The position numbers were made by a program, and so were the translations under genes. A stretch of 28,891 nucleotides of DNA from a virus. Where the stretch lies: the IMG/VR virus record IMGVR_UViG_3300048929_000811, positions 1 through 28,891 of that record; one strand, written 5' to 3'. Under the pieces are notes generated by a model. That model saw nothing but the letters and a program-made list of their open reading frames with translations, did no database searches and had not been told where the DNA came from. Below, piece after piece: positions 1 to 6,258 of the stretch (positions are counted from its first letter, which is position 1; every line of letters starts with the position of its first letter).

Positions 1-156
1 AGTTTTAAATCAATGTGGAATGAAGGTAAAAGCATAAATCAAATAGCAATCATATTAGATCGTGATCCAGATGAGGTATTAATACTAGCAATAGATCAAT
101 GCAGGAGTGGATATATAAAAAAGCGTCAAGGTGGCGCAATGGGAGTGATGGCATGA
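1..156 (+). CDS. Phage helix-turn-helix protein, 3' part only
   Basis: An open frame runs in from the left edge and gives 51 residues before TGA, so the true start lies outside the window. The visible part has the look of a small DNA-binding helix-turn-helix: WNEGKSINQIAIILDRDPDE is the pattern of a resolvase/sigma-like HTH (helix, turn at LDRDPDEV, second helix LILAIDQC), followed by a basic tail IKKRQGG. Small HTH proteins of this kind are frequent in early regions of Firmicutes phages; the exact family is my inference. The stop overlaps the start of the RuvC-like gene (ATGA, 153-156), so the two are translationally coupled. Confidence 0.55.
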   Translation, partial: SFKSMWNEGKSINQIAIILDRDPDEVLILAIDQCRSGYIKKRQGGAMGVMA

Positions 157-713
157 GATTTGTAGGAATAGACCCAAGTACAAAAACAGGGATAGTGATT
201 TTAGACGATCAAGGCAGAGTGCTAGATAGCTTTGAGATTGAGCATAAAAAGCTAAAAGACCCAGCACGTATGTTTAACGTGATACAGGATACCATTGAGC
301 AACTAGAGCAAGGTGACGTAATTGCCATTGAGGGATTTGGCTTCGCTTCACAGTCTGGATTTTTGTTAGGCGGCATCGGGTGGGGAATGCGATGTGAAAT
401 GTATGCAAGGGGATTAGACTATATCGAAGTTGCCCCAACTCAGCTAAAAAAGTATGCAAGCGGTAAGGGAAACACCAAAAAAGATGAATTAGCAGTACAC
501 ATTTATAAGCATTGGGACTTCGAGAGTAAATCAGACAACGTACGAGACGCATTTGTTTTAGCTCAGATTGCACAATCGGTGCGTATGGGTACATTTAGTC
601 ATAAATACCAATCGGACGTAATACAGGCGATTCTAGCGCCGTCTAACGATGAAAATAAAAAGAAGGGTGGGAAGGGGAATGTTAATAAGCAAAGAGCAGT
701 ATGCAATAGCTAG
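153..713 (+). CDS. RuvC-like (RNase H fold) Holliday junction resolvase
   Basis: 186 residues starting at the ATG that overlaps the previous stop. An in-frame ATG at 99 exists but lies inside the upstream gene without a good ribosome site. The start MRFVGIDPSTKTGIVIL carries the first acidic strand of the RuvC/RNase H fold (Asp6), the centre has the second acidic strand (VIAIEGFGF, Glu near residue 59), and SDNVRDAFVLAQIA near residues 127-140 is the C-terminal acidic helix with the typical D-A pair. These are the metal-binding residues of RuvC-type junction resolvases, which cut branched DNA before packaging or during recombination. The fold is clear; the exact substrate is inferred. The C-terminus ends in a Lys-rich tail. 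Confidence 0.8.
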   Translation: MRFVGIDPSTKTGIVILDDQGRVLDSFEIEHKKLKDPARMFNVIQDTIEQLEQGDVIAIEGFGFASQSGFLLGGIGWGMRCEMYARGLDYIEVAPTQLKKYASGKGNTKKDELAVHIYKHWDFESKSDNVRDAFVLAQIAQSVRMGTFSHKYQSDVIQAILAPSNDENKKKGGKGNVNKQRAVCNS

Positions 714-1143
714 AGCTAACGGGATATCAAACGATACGGCGTATAACAGGGTTTATCAGTATGGTTGGGACGTCGAGAAGGCGATAACGGAGCCAGTGAA
801 AAAGAGAGTTTTTGTTGATTATCCAGACGATTTGGAAAAACGCGGTCTAACTAAATCAATATATTATAGTCGCATATCACGAGGTTGGGATCATAAAAGA
901 GCCGCGACAATGACGACTAAGGAAGCAATGAAACGAACTGCCTTGAAACGCAAAACAACTCCAAAACGAAAATACCCACTAGAGTATGTGAAGTTGGCAG
1001 AATCAAACGGAATCTCTTACAACATGTTTACAGACCGAATACGCAGAGGGTGGAAAATACAAGACGCTGCAACAAAACCAAAAGGAACAAAGCTACGTAG
1101 CATGGATAAAATAAGATTTCAAAAGGAGACGACAAGATGGTAA
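679..1143 (+). CDS. Three-repeat putative DNA-binding phage protein
   Basis: 154 residues. I choose ATG 679 because AAGGGTGGG lies just upstream; an in-frame ATG at 649 has no ribosome site. The protein is three copies of one ~35-residue unit: IARANGISNDTAYNRVYQYG W..A, EKRGLTKSIYYSRISRGWDH..A and LAESNGISYNMFTDRIRRGW..A. Each has the shape (basic) A/K-x-NGIS-x-x-x-x-x-R-x-x-x-GW-x-x-x-x-A, reminiscent of the short HTH modules (NUMOD-like) attached to phage homing nucleases and transcription factors. There is no catalytic domain. It is very basic, consistent with nucleic acid binding; function unknown. It overlaps the resolvase by 35 bp and dut by 7 bp. Confidence 0.7.
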   Translation: MLISKEQYAIARANGISNDTAYNRVYQYGWDVEKAITEPVKKRVFVDYPDDLEKRGLTKSIYYSRISRGWDHKRAATMTTKEAMKRTALKRKTTPKRKYPLEYVKLAESNGISYNMFTDRIRRGWKIQDAATKPKGTKLRSMDKIRFQKETTRW

Positions 1144-1634
1144 TCAAGGTAAAAAAACTCAATGATAATGCAGTAATCCCAGTATATGCAAAGCAAGGGG
1201 ATAGCGGATTTGATTTGGTGGCTTGCGAGGATAGATATATTTTCCCGAGTAAAACAGCTTTAATATCAACTGGTTTAGCTTTCGAGATACCAGAAGGATA
1301 CGAAATGCAAATAAGACCAAGATCAGGTGTTACAGCAAAAACAGGTCTTAGAGTGCAATTAGGAACAATAGATAGTGGTTACAGAGGAGAGGTAAAAGTA
1401 ATTATTGATAATCAAGGAACAGGCTCAAAGTTCAACTTACCAAAACTATTAGATGGGACTTATGACGAAGCTCAACAAAGCTTACATCCTTTGATAGACT
1501 CATATCTAATAAAAAAAGGTGACCGTATAGCACAAGGTGTTATTGTTCCAGTGGTGCGTGCAGAGTTGATTGAAACGGACTCTCTAAGCGACTCAGAGCG
1601 TGCTTCTGGAGGTTTTGGACACACAGGAATATAA
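1137..1634 (+). CDS. dut: dUTPase (dUTP diphosphatase), trimeric type
   Basis: 165 residues with all five dUTPase motifs: GDSGFDLVA (21-29), PRSG (61-64), GTIDSGYRGE (76-85, with the catalytic Asp), GDRIAQ and the C-terminal P-loop-like RASGGFGHTG. The enzyme hydrolyses dUTP to dUMP and PPi, keeping uracil out of phage DNA. Between motifs 3 and 4 there is an insert of about 35 residues (SKFNLPKLL ... LHPLIDSY) such as occurs in Gram-positive phage dUTPases; in staphylococcal phages this insert binds the island repressor Stl, which is known family biology and not shown here. ATG lies after GGAGACGACAAG. Identification is secure. Confidence 0.96.
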   Translation: MVIKVKKLNDNAVIPVYAKQGDSGFDLVACEDRYIFPSKTALISTGLAFEIPEGYEMQIRPRSGVTAKTGLRVQLGTIDSGYRGEVKVIIDNQGTGSKFNLPKLLDGTYDEAQQSLHPLIDSYLIKKGDRIAQGVIVPVVRAELIETDSLSDSERASGGFGHTGI

Positions 1635-1739
1635 ACACAAGGACAGACAAACAAAACGCCTTAGAGGTGATTTGTGCAAGGGTACAATTATAAAACTGAG
1701 TTTTCAGATGTTAATACTTTGTAAAGGAGCATGGCGACT

Positions 1740-2378
1740 ATGTATATGTACGATGATTTTTACAATGAACCAAGCGAATTTGAACTGCAAGTGGATGAGT
1801 TTAAACAAGGACTTATGAATGCTGTAAAAGATGAATATAAGGCCGAAATGGAGAGTTTACGCAAGGAGAACGAAGAATTGCAAGAGGTTAAAAAGCGCAT
1901 GAAGGACATCGAATTTGAACGTAGACAAGAAAAAAATGAGGTTGAAAGGATACGTAGGGAAGCGGTTAACGAAGCGAAAAAATCTCGACTAGATAGTCTC
2001 TTGGAAGGTCTGAGACACACTATTTACACCGTTGAGTATGAACGTGAGCATATGCCAAAATGCGATAAATGCGACGAAAATAGACTACTTGAATACAAAA
2101 CCCCATTAGGCAGGGTTACGAAGGAAGAATGCCTTTGTAAAAAGACAACAAAAACACACTTTGTCAAAGATTTATCAGCCGTACGAATCAACCTTAATAG
2201 CCAAGGGGATATGTTTGTAACAGGGTTTTACGATGAATTTAGAGACGAGTCAATACGACCAATAGACATCATGGGCAATGATGTGAAAAACGAAGATGTA
2301 CGAGAATGGAAGCCTTACTTTGATACAAAAGAACGAGCGGAAAGTTATTGCGAATGGGCAAACAAAAATAGGAGGTAA
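1740..2378 (+). CDS. Coiled-coil protein with Cys-rich centre, unknown function
   Basis: 212 residues from ATG 1740; the earlier ATG at 1731 sits only 1 nt after the AAAGGAG ribosome site, so 1740 (10-nt spacing) is preferred. Residues ~30-100 form a long charged coiled coil (MESLRKENEELQEVKKRMKD and following Glu/Lys/Arg-rich heptads). The centre has four cysteines in CDKCDEN ... ECLCKK, a possible zinc knuckle. The C-terminal part (VREWKPYFDTKERAESYCEW) is a compact alpha/beta segment like those of many phage early proteins. I do not recognise the family. It stands at the head of a run of small Cys-rich genes that overlap or nearly touch. Confidence 0.7.
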   Translation: MYMYDDFYNEPSEFELQVDEFKQGLMNAVKDEYKAEMESLRKENEELQEVKKRMKDIEFERRQEKNEVERIRREAVNEAKKSRLDSLLEGLRHTIYTVEYEREHMPKCDKCDENRLLEYKTPLGRVTKEECLCKKTTKTHFVKDLSAVRINLNSQGDMFVTGFYDEFRDESIRPIDIMGNDVKNEDVREWKPYFDTKERAESYCEWANKNRR

Positions 2379-2384
2379 CTACCC

Positions 2385-2612
2385 ATGAATGAATTATCAG
2401 ATACACAAGTATGTCCGTACTGCAACAGCGAAGTAGAAGACCACCAAAGAGAATGGGAAGAAGGGGAACACGTAATAGAATGTGATAACTGTCGCAAGCA
2501 TTACCACGTAGAAGTTCATTATAAGTTTTTGGGGTGGGAAGTTCAGAAATATTGTACTGAATGTAATGAAAAAGAAGAAGAATGCTTTTGTGGGGTGAGT
2601 GTAGATGAATAA
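2385..2612 (+). CDS. Small zinc-ribbon protein
   Basis: 75 residues behind an excellent AGGAGG site (2371-2376). It has CPYCNSE near residue 10, CDNC near residue 33, then CTEC and CFC near the C-terminus: four knuckles, probably one zinc ribbon (CPYC/CDNC) plus a second site. Such ribbons often bind nucleic acid or act as protein adaptors in phage early regions. Acidic overall, no enzyme motif. The stop overlaps the next start by 8 bp. Function unknown. Confidence 0.75.
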   Translation: MNELSDTQVCPYCNSEVEDHQREWEEGEHVIECDNCRKHYHVEVHYKFLGWEVQKYCTECNEKEEECFCGVSVDE

Positions 2613-2847
2613 CAAGATAGATTTAACAGAGATTAGAAACTTGTCAGAGTATGCACAGAAAAGTAGAAGCACTGGAATTATGGTACCTGCACATGAGTTG
2701 GAATATCTATTATCCGAATATGATCGGCTACAAGAGGAGAATGAGAGGTTGCGTAAAACGTTAAATAAGATTTGTTTCAAGGCAACAGAAGTAAAAATAA
2801 GCAACATTGCCTTTAACGCACTCCATGAGGATGGTGATAAGGAATGA
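2605..2847 (+). CDS. Small coiled-coil phage protein, unknown function
   Basis: 80 residues, ATG inside the end of the zinc-ribbon gene and preceded by GTGAGTG. The middle, SEYDRLQEENERLRKTLNK, is a clear leucine-zipper-like coiled coil with heptad spacing, suggesting a dimer. The N-terminal half is helical (IDLTEIRNLSEYAQKSRSTG). Proteins of this shape are common and uncharacterised in Bacillus-group phages. Overlap with the next start (ATGA at 2844-2847) indicates translational coupling. Confidence 0.7.
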   Translation: MNNKIDLTEIRNLSEYAQKSRSTGIMVPAHELEYLLSEYDRLQEENERLRKTLNKICFKATEVKISNIAFNALHEDGDKE

Positions 2848-3008
2848 ACAAATGCACATTATGTGAAAAAGAAAAGAAATCACTAGTCAAGTGCGAAGGG
2901 TGTAAAAATGATGTTTGCGAAGATTGCTGTATAGATATATCTCCAACAAACATGATTGACTTCCCGTTTTGTGTAGATTGCCATTCAGCCAATGAGGGAG
3001 GGGTTTAG
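2844..3008 (+). CDS. 54-residue Cys-rich zinc-binding protein
   Basis: ATG overlaps the previous stop; the frame runs without a break to TAG at 3006-3008, immediately followed by the next ATG. The peptide begins MNKCTLCEKEKKSLVKCEGC and continues with CEDCC and FCVDCH, giving nine cysteines and one histidine arranged as CxxC-CxxC-CxxCC-CxxCH. This is a cross-braced zinc finger pattern of the B-box/RING/PHD kind in miniature. It is short and easily missed, but the tight coupling on both sides supports it as a real gene. Function unknown; adaptor or anti-host factor is speculation. Confidence 0.75.
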   Translation: MNKCTLCEKEKKSLVKCEGCKNDVCEDCCIDISPTNMIDFPFCVDCHSANEGGV

Positions 3009-3449
3009 ATGAATATAGAGGATGTAAAACAACTGACTGACAAAAAACTAAATATAGCTATAGCTAAATTACTTGGGTATAAGGCAGTCAAGGTTGGAGG
3101 GCAACCGAAATACTCTCGAATTTTGTCTCCAGATGATCAATTACTTGGAAAAACTTCCGTGGTTGAGCAGTTAGCATGGGAAAGCGCCATTCCTAAATAT
3201 TCGTCAGAAGTGGTTCATTCGAGAGAAGCCCAAGCAAAGGCTATGAGCAAAGATTTTGAAGCTTATATTTATAACTTAGGCGAGGTATTAAGAGTACACG
3301 AGGAACACTTTGTACAAGTTGATTTAGGTTATACGTCAGGCATACAGCACGTCTATATCGGGGCTGTAGCCCACATGCTTCAAGCTACTCCACGACAAAT
3401 AGCAGAAGCATCTTATATAACATTACAGGAGGTACAACATGAAACCTAA
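3009..3449 (+). CDS. Phage ABA-sandwich domain protein
   Basis: 146 residues with GAGGGAGGGG just before the ATG. The N-terminus (DVKQLTDKKLNIAIAKLLGY) and following short strands match the small alpha-beta-alpha sandwich protein widespread in Bacillus and Paenibacillus phages (BC1872-like). The C-terminal half has a region (VYIGAVAHMLQATPRQIAEA) typical of proteins in which this domain is followed by a helical part. No catalytic motif. Function is unknown in the family. It overlaps the methyltransferase start by 11 bp. Confidence 0.6.
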   Translation: MNIEDVKQLTDKKLNIAIAKLLGYKAVKVGGQPKYSRILSPDDQLLGKTSVVEQLAWESAIPKYSSEVVHSREAQAKAMSKDFEAYIYNLGEVLRVHEEHFVQVDLGYTSGIQHVYIGAVAHMLQATPRQIAEASYITLQEVQHET

Positions 3450-4126
3450 ATTACTAGATTTATTTTGTAAGGCTGGTGGATGCTCTGCTGGATATGCCAA
3501 AGCTGGATTTGAAGTAGTTGGCGTAGACATCGAGCCACAACCTAATTACCCATATCAATTTATACAAGCAGATGCATTAGAGATATTAAAAGACAAGGAC
3601 TTTATAAATCAATTTGCCATGATAACAGCTTCACCGCCATGTCAAAAGCATAGTAAAGCACGCTCTCTCTCTCTCTCTCGCACGCAACGGCGGTAAATAT
3701 GGAGATCATCCCGACCTAATCCCTGAAACTCGAAGATTACTAATTGAATCGGGCAAACCTTACATCATTGAAAACGTTGCTGGTGCGCCGTTAATCAATC
3801 CAATTAAGTTGTTTGGGTCACAGTTTAAGAACCTTTACACGCAACGCGAACGGTGGTTTGAAACCAATTTAAACCTCATTGAACCTGAGATTAATAGAGT
3901 CAAGATGAAAACACCAGCTGCTGGAAACGGAATTGGTGAAGATGGAAGCATATCAATTTGCGGAAGTGGTGGAGTAAGAGGGTTAAACGTAAAACAGATC
4001 GTTTTATATTGGGGATTTGCACTAGGAGGAATCGACTGGATGACTAGGGCAGAGTTAGCCGAAGCCATACCACCAGCTTACACAGAGTTTTTAGGCAAGC
4101 AAGCCAAACAATTAATAAGTGTTTAA
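3439..4126 (+). pseudogene. C5-cytosine DNA methyltransferase, interrupted at a CT repeat (possible phase-variable gene)
   Basis: The first frame starts at ATG 3439 (AGGAGGT ribosome site) and gives LLDLFCKAGGCSAGY (SAM-binding motif I), VVGVDIEPQP (motif II), QADALE, and the catalytic motif IV SPPCQ (Cys at residue 68). It then enters a (CT)8C run at 3663-3679 and stops at TAA 3694-3696. The rest continues in the +1 frame from about 3680: NGGKYGDHPDLIPETRRLL, the ENV motif (PYIIENVAGAP), target-recognition region, and the C-terminal motifs (MTRAELAEAIPPAYTEFLG) to TAA 4124-4126. Adding one CT unit or removing two would fuse both halves into one enzyme of ~229 residues. As written, the active-site half is separated from the SAM/target half, so the protein should be inactive. 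A natural on/off switch, simple decay and assembly error are all possible; the location of the break in a long dinucleotide repeat favours slippage. Confidence 0.85.
3663..3679. repeat. (CT)8C simple-sequence repeat at the methyltransferase frameshift
   Basis: Seventeen alternating C/T bases, flanked by cg and gcacgc, lie exactly where the reading frame of the C5 methyltransferase changes. In frame it encodes Ser-Leu repeats directly after the catalytic PPCQ loop. Dinucleotide tracts of this length are known slipped-strand mispairing sites in phase-variable bacterial methyltransferases. Confidence 0.95.
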
Positions 4127-4160
4127 CCCCTATAAGGGATAACAGAAAGGATTGATATAA

Positions 4161-4517
4161 ATGAGCGAACCGGTATTAAAATGCTATTTTGTCCATGATA
4201 CTGACAATGAAAATCAAGAATTAATATTTGCTAGTAAACGATCAGAAGCGATTTTAAATAGCGAAGCTTATCAGTATGAGGGAGATTATATAAAAGTAAG
4301 AGCAACCAGAAAAAAAGAATTTGATAAATATGCACAACAAGGATTTGTACCAAAACAAGCTTTACTTAACGATGGCTGGTGGTTTGAGTGTTACGGATAT
4401 AACAATGACAGACGATGCTGCAAACAGTTAACCATAGATGATAATCCATTAATCGTGGATGAGCATGTTTACTGTAGAGAGAGTTGCTTAAAAAGGCATA
4501 CTCCATTTGAGGGATAA
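4161..4517 (+). CDS. Conserved phage protein with Cys-rich C-terminal half
   Basis: 118 residues, ribosome site AAAGGA at 4146-4151. The N-terminal half is a small alpha/beta domain (CYFVHDTDNENQELIFASKR ... YIKVRATRKKEFD). The C-terminal half begins with DGWWFECYGYN and holds five more cysteines (CCKQ, YCRESCLKRH), a likely treble-clef-like zinc site. Related proteins occur next to methyltransferases in Bacillus-group phages, but I know of no function. It sits between the two DNA methyltransferase genes and is flanked by GGGATAAC linkers on both sides. Confidence 0.65.
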   Translation: MSEPVLKCYFVHDTDNENQELIFASKRSEAILNSEAYQYEGDYIKVRATRKKEFDKYAQQGFVPKQALLNDGWWFECYGYNNDRRCCKQLTIDDNPLIVDEHVYCRESCLKRHTPFEG

Positions 4518-4534
4518 CAAGGAGGGGAAACCAA

Positions 4535-5035
4535 ATGCTGCTGATGGAAAGAAAATGGTGTATGCCTAACAAAAACACATTCTCAATCAAGCCGTTCAAA
4601 GAATTATTAGCGGATGAGATTGGTACAGGAATATGGGTAGACCCATTTGCAAACGAGAATAGATTAGCAACTATCACGAACGACTTAAATCCTGAGTTTG
4701 ATACAGATTACCATATGGACGCTTGGGAATTTTTAAAGATGTTTGATGATAACTCTATTGACGGTGTGGTATACGACCCTCCGTATAGCCCTAGACAAGT
4801 ATCTGAATGTTATAAGGGTTTTGGAATTGATGTAACCAAGGAAACTACTCAATCTAGCTTTTGGGCTAAACATAAAAATGAAATAGCTAGAATCCTTGTA
4901 CCAGGAGGAAAGGCAATCTGCTTCGGTTGGAATAGCCAAGGATTAGGGATTAACCGAGGTTTTGAAATGACAAGAGTGTTGATGGTTGCTCATGGGGGGG
5001 GCAAAACACGACACGATATGCACTGTAGAGGTTAA
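4535..5035 (+). CDS. Adenine-type DNA methyltransferase with C-terminal frameshift at G8
   Basis: 166 residues behind AGGAGGGG. It contains the catalytic DPPY motif in VVYDPPYSPRQVSECYKG and the SAM-proximal segment WVDPFANENRLATITNDLNP, so it is a small N6-adenine (or N4-cytosine) methyltransferase of the compact phage kind. The last residues, HGGGKTRHDMHCRG, do not resemble the family, whose members as I recall them end in HGG-x-x-(N/H)DTICTVE-x-K. Reading the G8 run at 4994-5001 as G7 restores exactly this ending: HGGAKHDTICTVEVKG with TAA at 5040-5042. The body of the enzyme is intact either way. Whether the altered tail abolishes activity cannot be told from sequence. Confidence 0.85.
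   Translation: MLLMERKWCMPNKNTFSIKPFKELLADEIGTGIWVDPFANENRLATITNDLNPEFDTDYHMDAWEFLKMFDDNSIDGVVYDPPYSPRQVSECYKGFGIDVTKETTQSSFWAKHKNEIARILVPGGKAICFGWNSQGLGINRGFEMTRVLMVAHGGGKTRHDMHCRG
4994..5001. repeat. G8 homopolymer at the C-terminal frameshift of the adenine methyltransferase
   Basis: Eight consecutive G in an AT-rich gene, at the codon where the reading frame leaves the conserved C-terminus. G7 (or G10) gives the conserved frame. Poly-G tracts are classic slippage sites; they are also classic sequencing-error sites. Confidence 0.9.
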
Positions 5036-5063
5036 GGGATAACAAATAAAAGGAGATATAACC

Positions 5064-5246
5064 ATGGCTAGTGGATCACTGGTTGGAGATTGCCCCTACT
5101 GCGGTGGAGTAATATTTGAAGACGAATGGACGCTAGACAAATACGGAGAACTTGCGCATGTAATGTGTGATTACAGGGCAGAACGTATGCGTAAATGGGA
5201 TGAAATTAAATCAAAGGAGATAGATAACAATGGCAAAGACACATAA
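5064..5246 (+). CDS. 60-residue zinc-ribbon-like protein
   Basis: AAAAGGAGATATAACC precedes the ATG. The peptide has CPYCGG at residues 10-15 and LAHVMC near residue 35, a CxxC...HxxC arrangement that could hold one zinc ion. The C-terminal third is a charged helix (YRAERMRKWDEIKSKE). It is one of several tiny Cys-knuckle proteins in this region. Function unknown. It overlaps the next gene by 17 bp. Confidence 0.7.
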   Translation: MASGSLVGDCPYCGGVIFEDEWTLDKYGELAHVMCDYRAERMRKWDEIKSKEIDNNGKDT

Positions 5247-5463
5247 ATTATTTTGGCTTATTGCAAAACCAAACAGGGATAAATATTTGGAAATATTTGT
5301 AATGAAAGTAGCGGAGCAGGATATCGAGGGCTATATCAATGCATTACGCACTAAAGGGTATGTCAGTTTTGAAATAGCTTCACCTGAGTATGGGGTAGAA
5401 AACTCTGGAACTGTAGATGCAGCCAAGATACTAACTGTAGATGATGAGGGAACAGAGGTATAA
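5230..5463 (+). CDS. 77-residue phage protein, unknown function
   Basis: The ATG lies within the end of the preceding gene and has AAGGAGATAGATAACA upstream. The sequence MAKTHKLFWLIAKPNRDKYL ... EIFVMKVAEQDIEGYINALR is a mixed alpha/beta fold with an acidic C-terminus (TVDDEGTEV). No recognised motif. It is the last gene before the only minus-strand gene of the early region. Confidence 0.6.
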   Translation: MAKTHKLFWLIAKPNRDKYLEIFVMKVAEQDIEGYINALRTKGYVSFEIASPEYGVENSGTVDAAKILTVDDEGTEV

Positions 5464-5474
5464 AACCCCTTTCC

Positions 5475-5675
5475 CTACTCAACAGCCATAAAATCAATTT
5501 TGAAATCATCAACTATACCTTGTGCTGTATCGGGTAATAAACCTCTTACAGCAGTAAGGTAATAGTAAAAGTGACTATAGATAGTATCATGTTGTCTCAT
5601 TTCTTCTTGACGTTTTTCGTCAGATTGCAAATAAGACATATGATCTTTAGCAAACATACTAGTTTCAGCGCGCAT
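5475..5675 (-). CDS. Lone minus-strand 66-residue gene in the early region
   Basis: Reading leftward from ATG at 5675, with AGGTGATATC just upstream, a good ribosome site that no plus-strand frame explains. The peptide (MRAETSMFAKDHMSYLQSDE ... IYSHFYYYLTAVRGLLPDTA) is soluble, helical and Met/Tyr-rich, with an acidic tail. There is a TAATAT -10-like box in its upstream region but no convincing -35. It opposes all neighbouring transcription, and the ends of its segment carry similar sequences (AACCCCTTTCCCTA at 5463-5476 and AACCTCTTTCCCATA at 5757-5771), as if it were inserted as a unit. Function unknown. Confidence 0.55.
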   Translation of the reverse strand: MRAETSMFAKDHMSYLQSDEKRQEEMRQHDTIYSHFYYYLTAVRGLLPDTAQGIVDDFKIDFMAVE

Positions 5676-5752
5676 GATATCACCTCAACACAATATTACT
5701 GTAGCTAGATCGGTAATACTAGAGGTGTAATTTGTAATAAATTGTCGATAGA

Positions 5753-5768
5753 GGGAAACCTCTTTCCC
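5753..5768 (+). promoter_or_regulatory. Hairpin directly upstream of a ribosome binding site
   Basis: GGGAAA-CCTC-TTTCCC is a perfect 6-bp stem with a 4-nt loop ending 2 nt before the AGGAGGGG site of the gene at 5786. There is no U tract, so it is not a normal terminator. It may tune translation or mRNA stability, or mark the border of the inserted minus-strand segment. Confidence 0.4.
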
Positions 5769-5785
5769 ATAGGAGGGGATAACGG

Positions 5786-6082
5786 ATGTATTACGAATTT
5801 AACGAACCTTATTATGCCCTAATAAAAGGTGACTATATTAATCGAAATGACGCACCTGTAGAACTAACCGCTGTTTCTGTGTATGAAAAAAACATTGCTG
5901 AGTTGACGGGCATAACAGACTCTATGAAATTTCGCTCTGCCAAGGGATGCAATATTTATAAAGATGAAGCACTTCATATATTTGCTAAAAACCTAGAGGG
6001 CAAAACATTCATCGAAGCAAAGCGGATGTTTGAGAAAATTCCGATGAACTCACTAATTATAGTTGATAATTCATTGGTTTAG
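5786..6082 (+). CDS. 98-residue phage protein, unknown function
   Basis: AGGAGGGGATAACGG precedes the ATG. The protein is a small alpha/beta unit (YYALIKGDYINRNDAPVELT ... FAKNLEGKTFIEAKRMFEKI) ending in a hydrophobic strand LIIVDNSLV. No Cys knuckles, no membrane segment, no known motif. Its upstream linker and that of the next gene are almost identical (AGGAGGGGATAAC), suggesting the two were acquired as similar cassettes. Confidence 0.6.
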   Translation: MYYEFNEPYYALIKGDYINRNDAPVELTAVSVYEKNIAELTGITDSMKFRSAKGCNIYKDEALHIFAKNLEGKTFIEAKRMFEKIPMNSLIIVDNSLV

Positions 6083-6093
6083 GAGGGGATAAC

Positions 6094-6258
6094 GTGATTA
6101 AACGGATAAATAGCGAAATTAGACGTTCCGACAACGGAGGTTTGTTCCATAATTCCCGCGAGGACGTGCGAGTGATAGGAATAATCATCAATGAAATGAT
6201 AGAAAAAATAAATGAAGTTGTTGACAAACTGAACGAGCAAAAGGAATCTAAGCCATGA
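6094..6258 (+). CDS. 54-residue protein with GTG start
   Basis: A GTG at 6094 follows AGGAGGGG with good spacing, and the frame is open to TGA at 6256-6258, which overlaps the next ATG (6255). The peptide MIKRINSEIRRSDNGGLFHN then SREDVRVIGIIINEMIEKIN continues as an amphipathic helix to a Lys-rich end. The strong ribosome site, shared linker and coupled stop make it a credible gene. Plus-strand coding is preferred over the two minus-strand readings of this stretch, which have no ribosome site. Function unknown. Confidence 0.65.
   Translation: MIKRINSEIRRSDNGGLFHNSREDVRVIGIIINEMIEKINEVVDKLNEQKESKP

Larger units (their letters stand above)
4136..6093. repeat. Five GGGATAAC octamers at gene boundaries
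   Basis: The octamer GGGATAAC occurs at 4136-4143, 4511-4518, 5036-5043, 5776-5783 and 6086-6093, each time at the junction between a stop codon and the next ribosome site or start. It lies within ~2 kb where chance would give about 0.03 copies of a given octamer. I read it as a shared linker left by cassette exchange between small accessory genes; a regulatory role is an alternative. Confidence 0.6.

Noticed and set aside
1674-1724. 16-residue frame with GTG start behind GAGGTGA in the gap between dut and the coiled-coil gene
   Set aside because: Too short, no coupling, no recognisable pattern; the gap more likely only carries the next ribosome site.
4130-4150. Resemblance of TAAGGGATAACAGAAAGG to the I-SceI homing site
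   Set aside because: Only about half of the 18-bp site matches; the shared part is the GGGATAAC linker.
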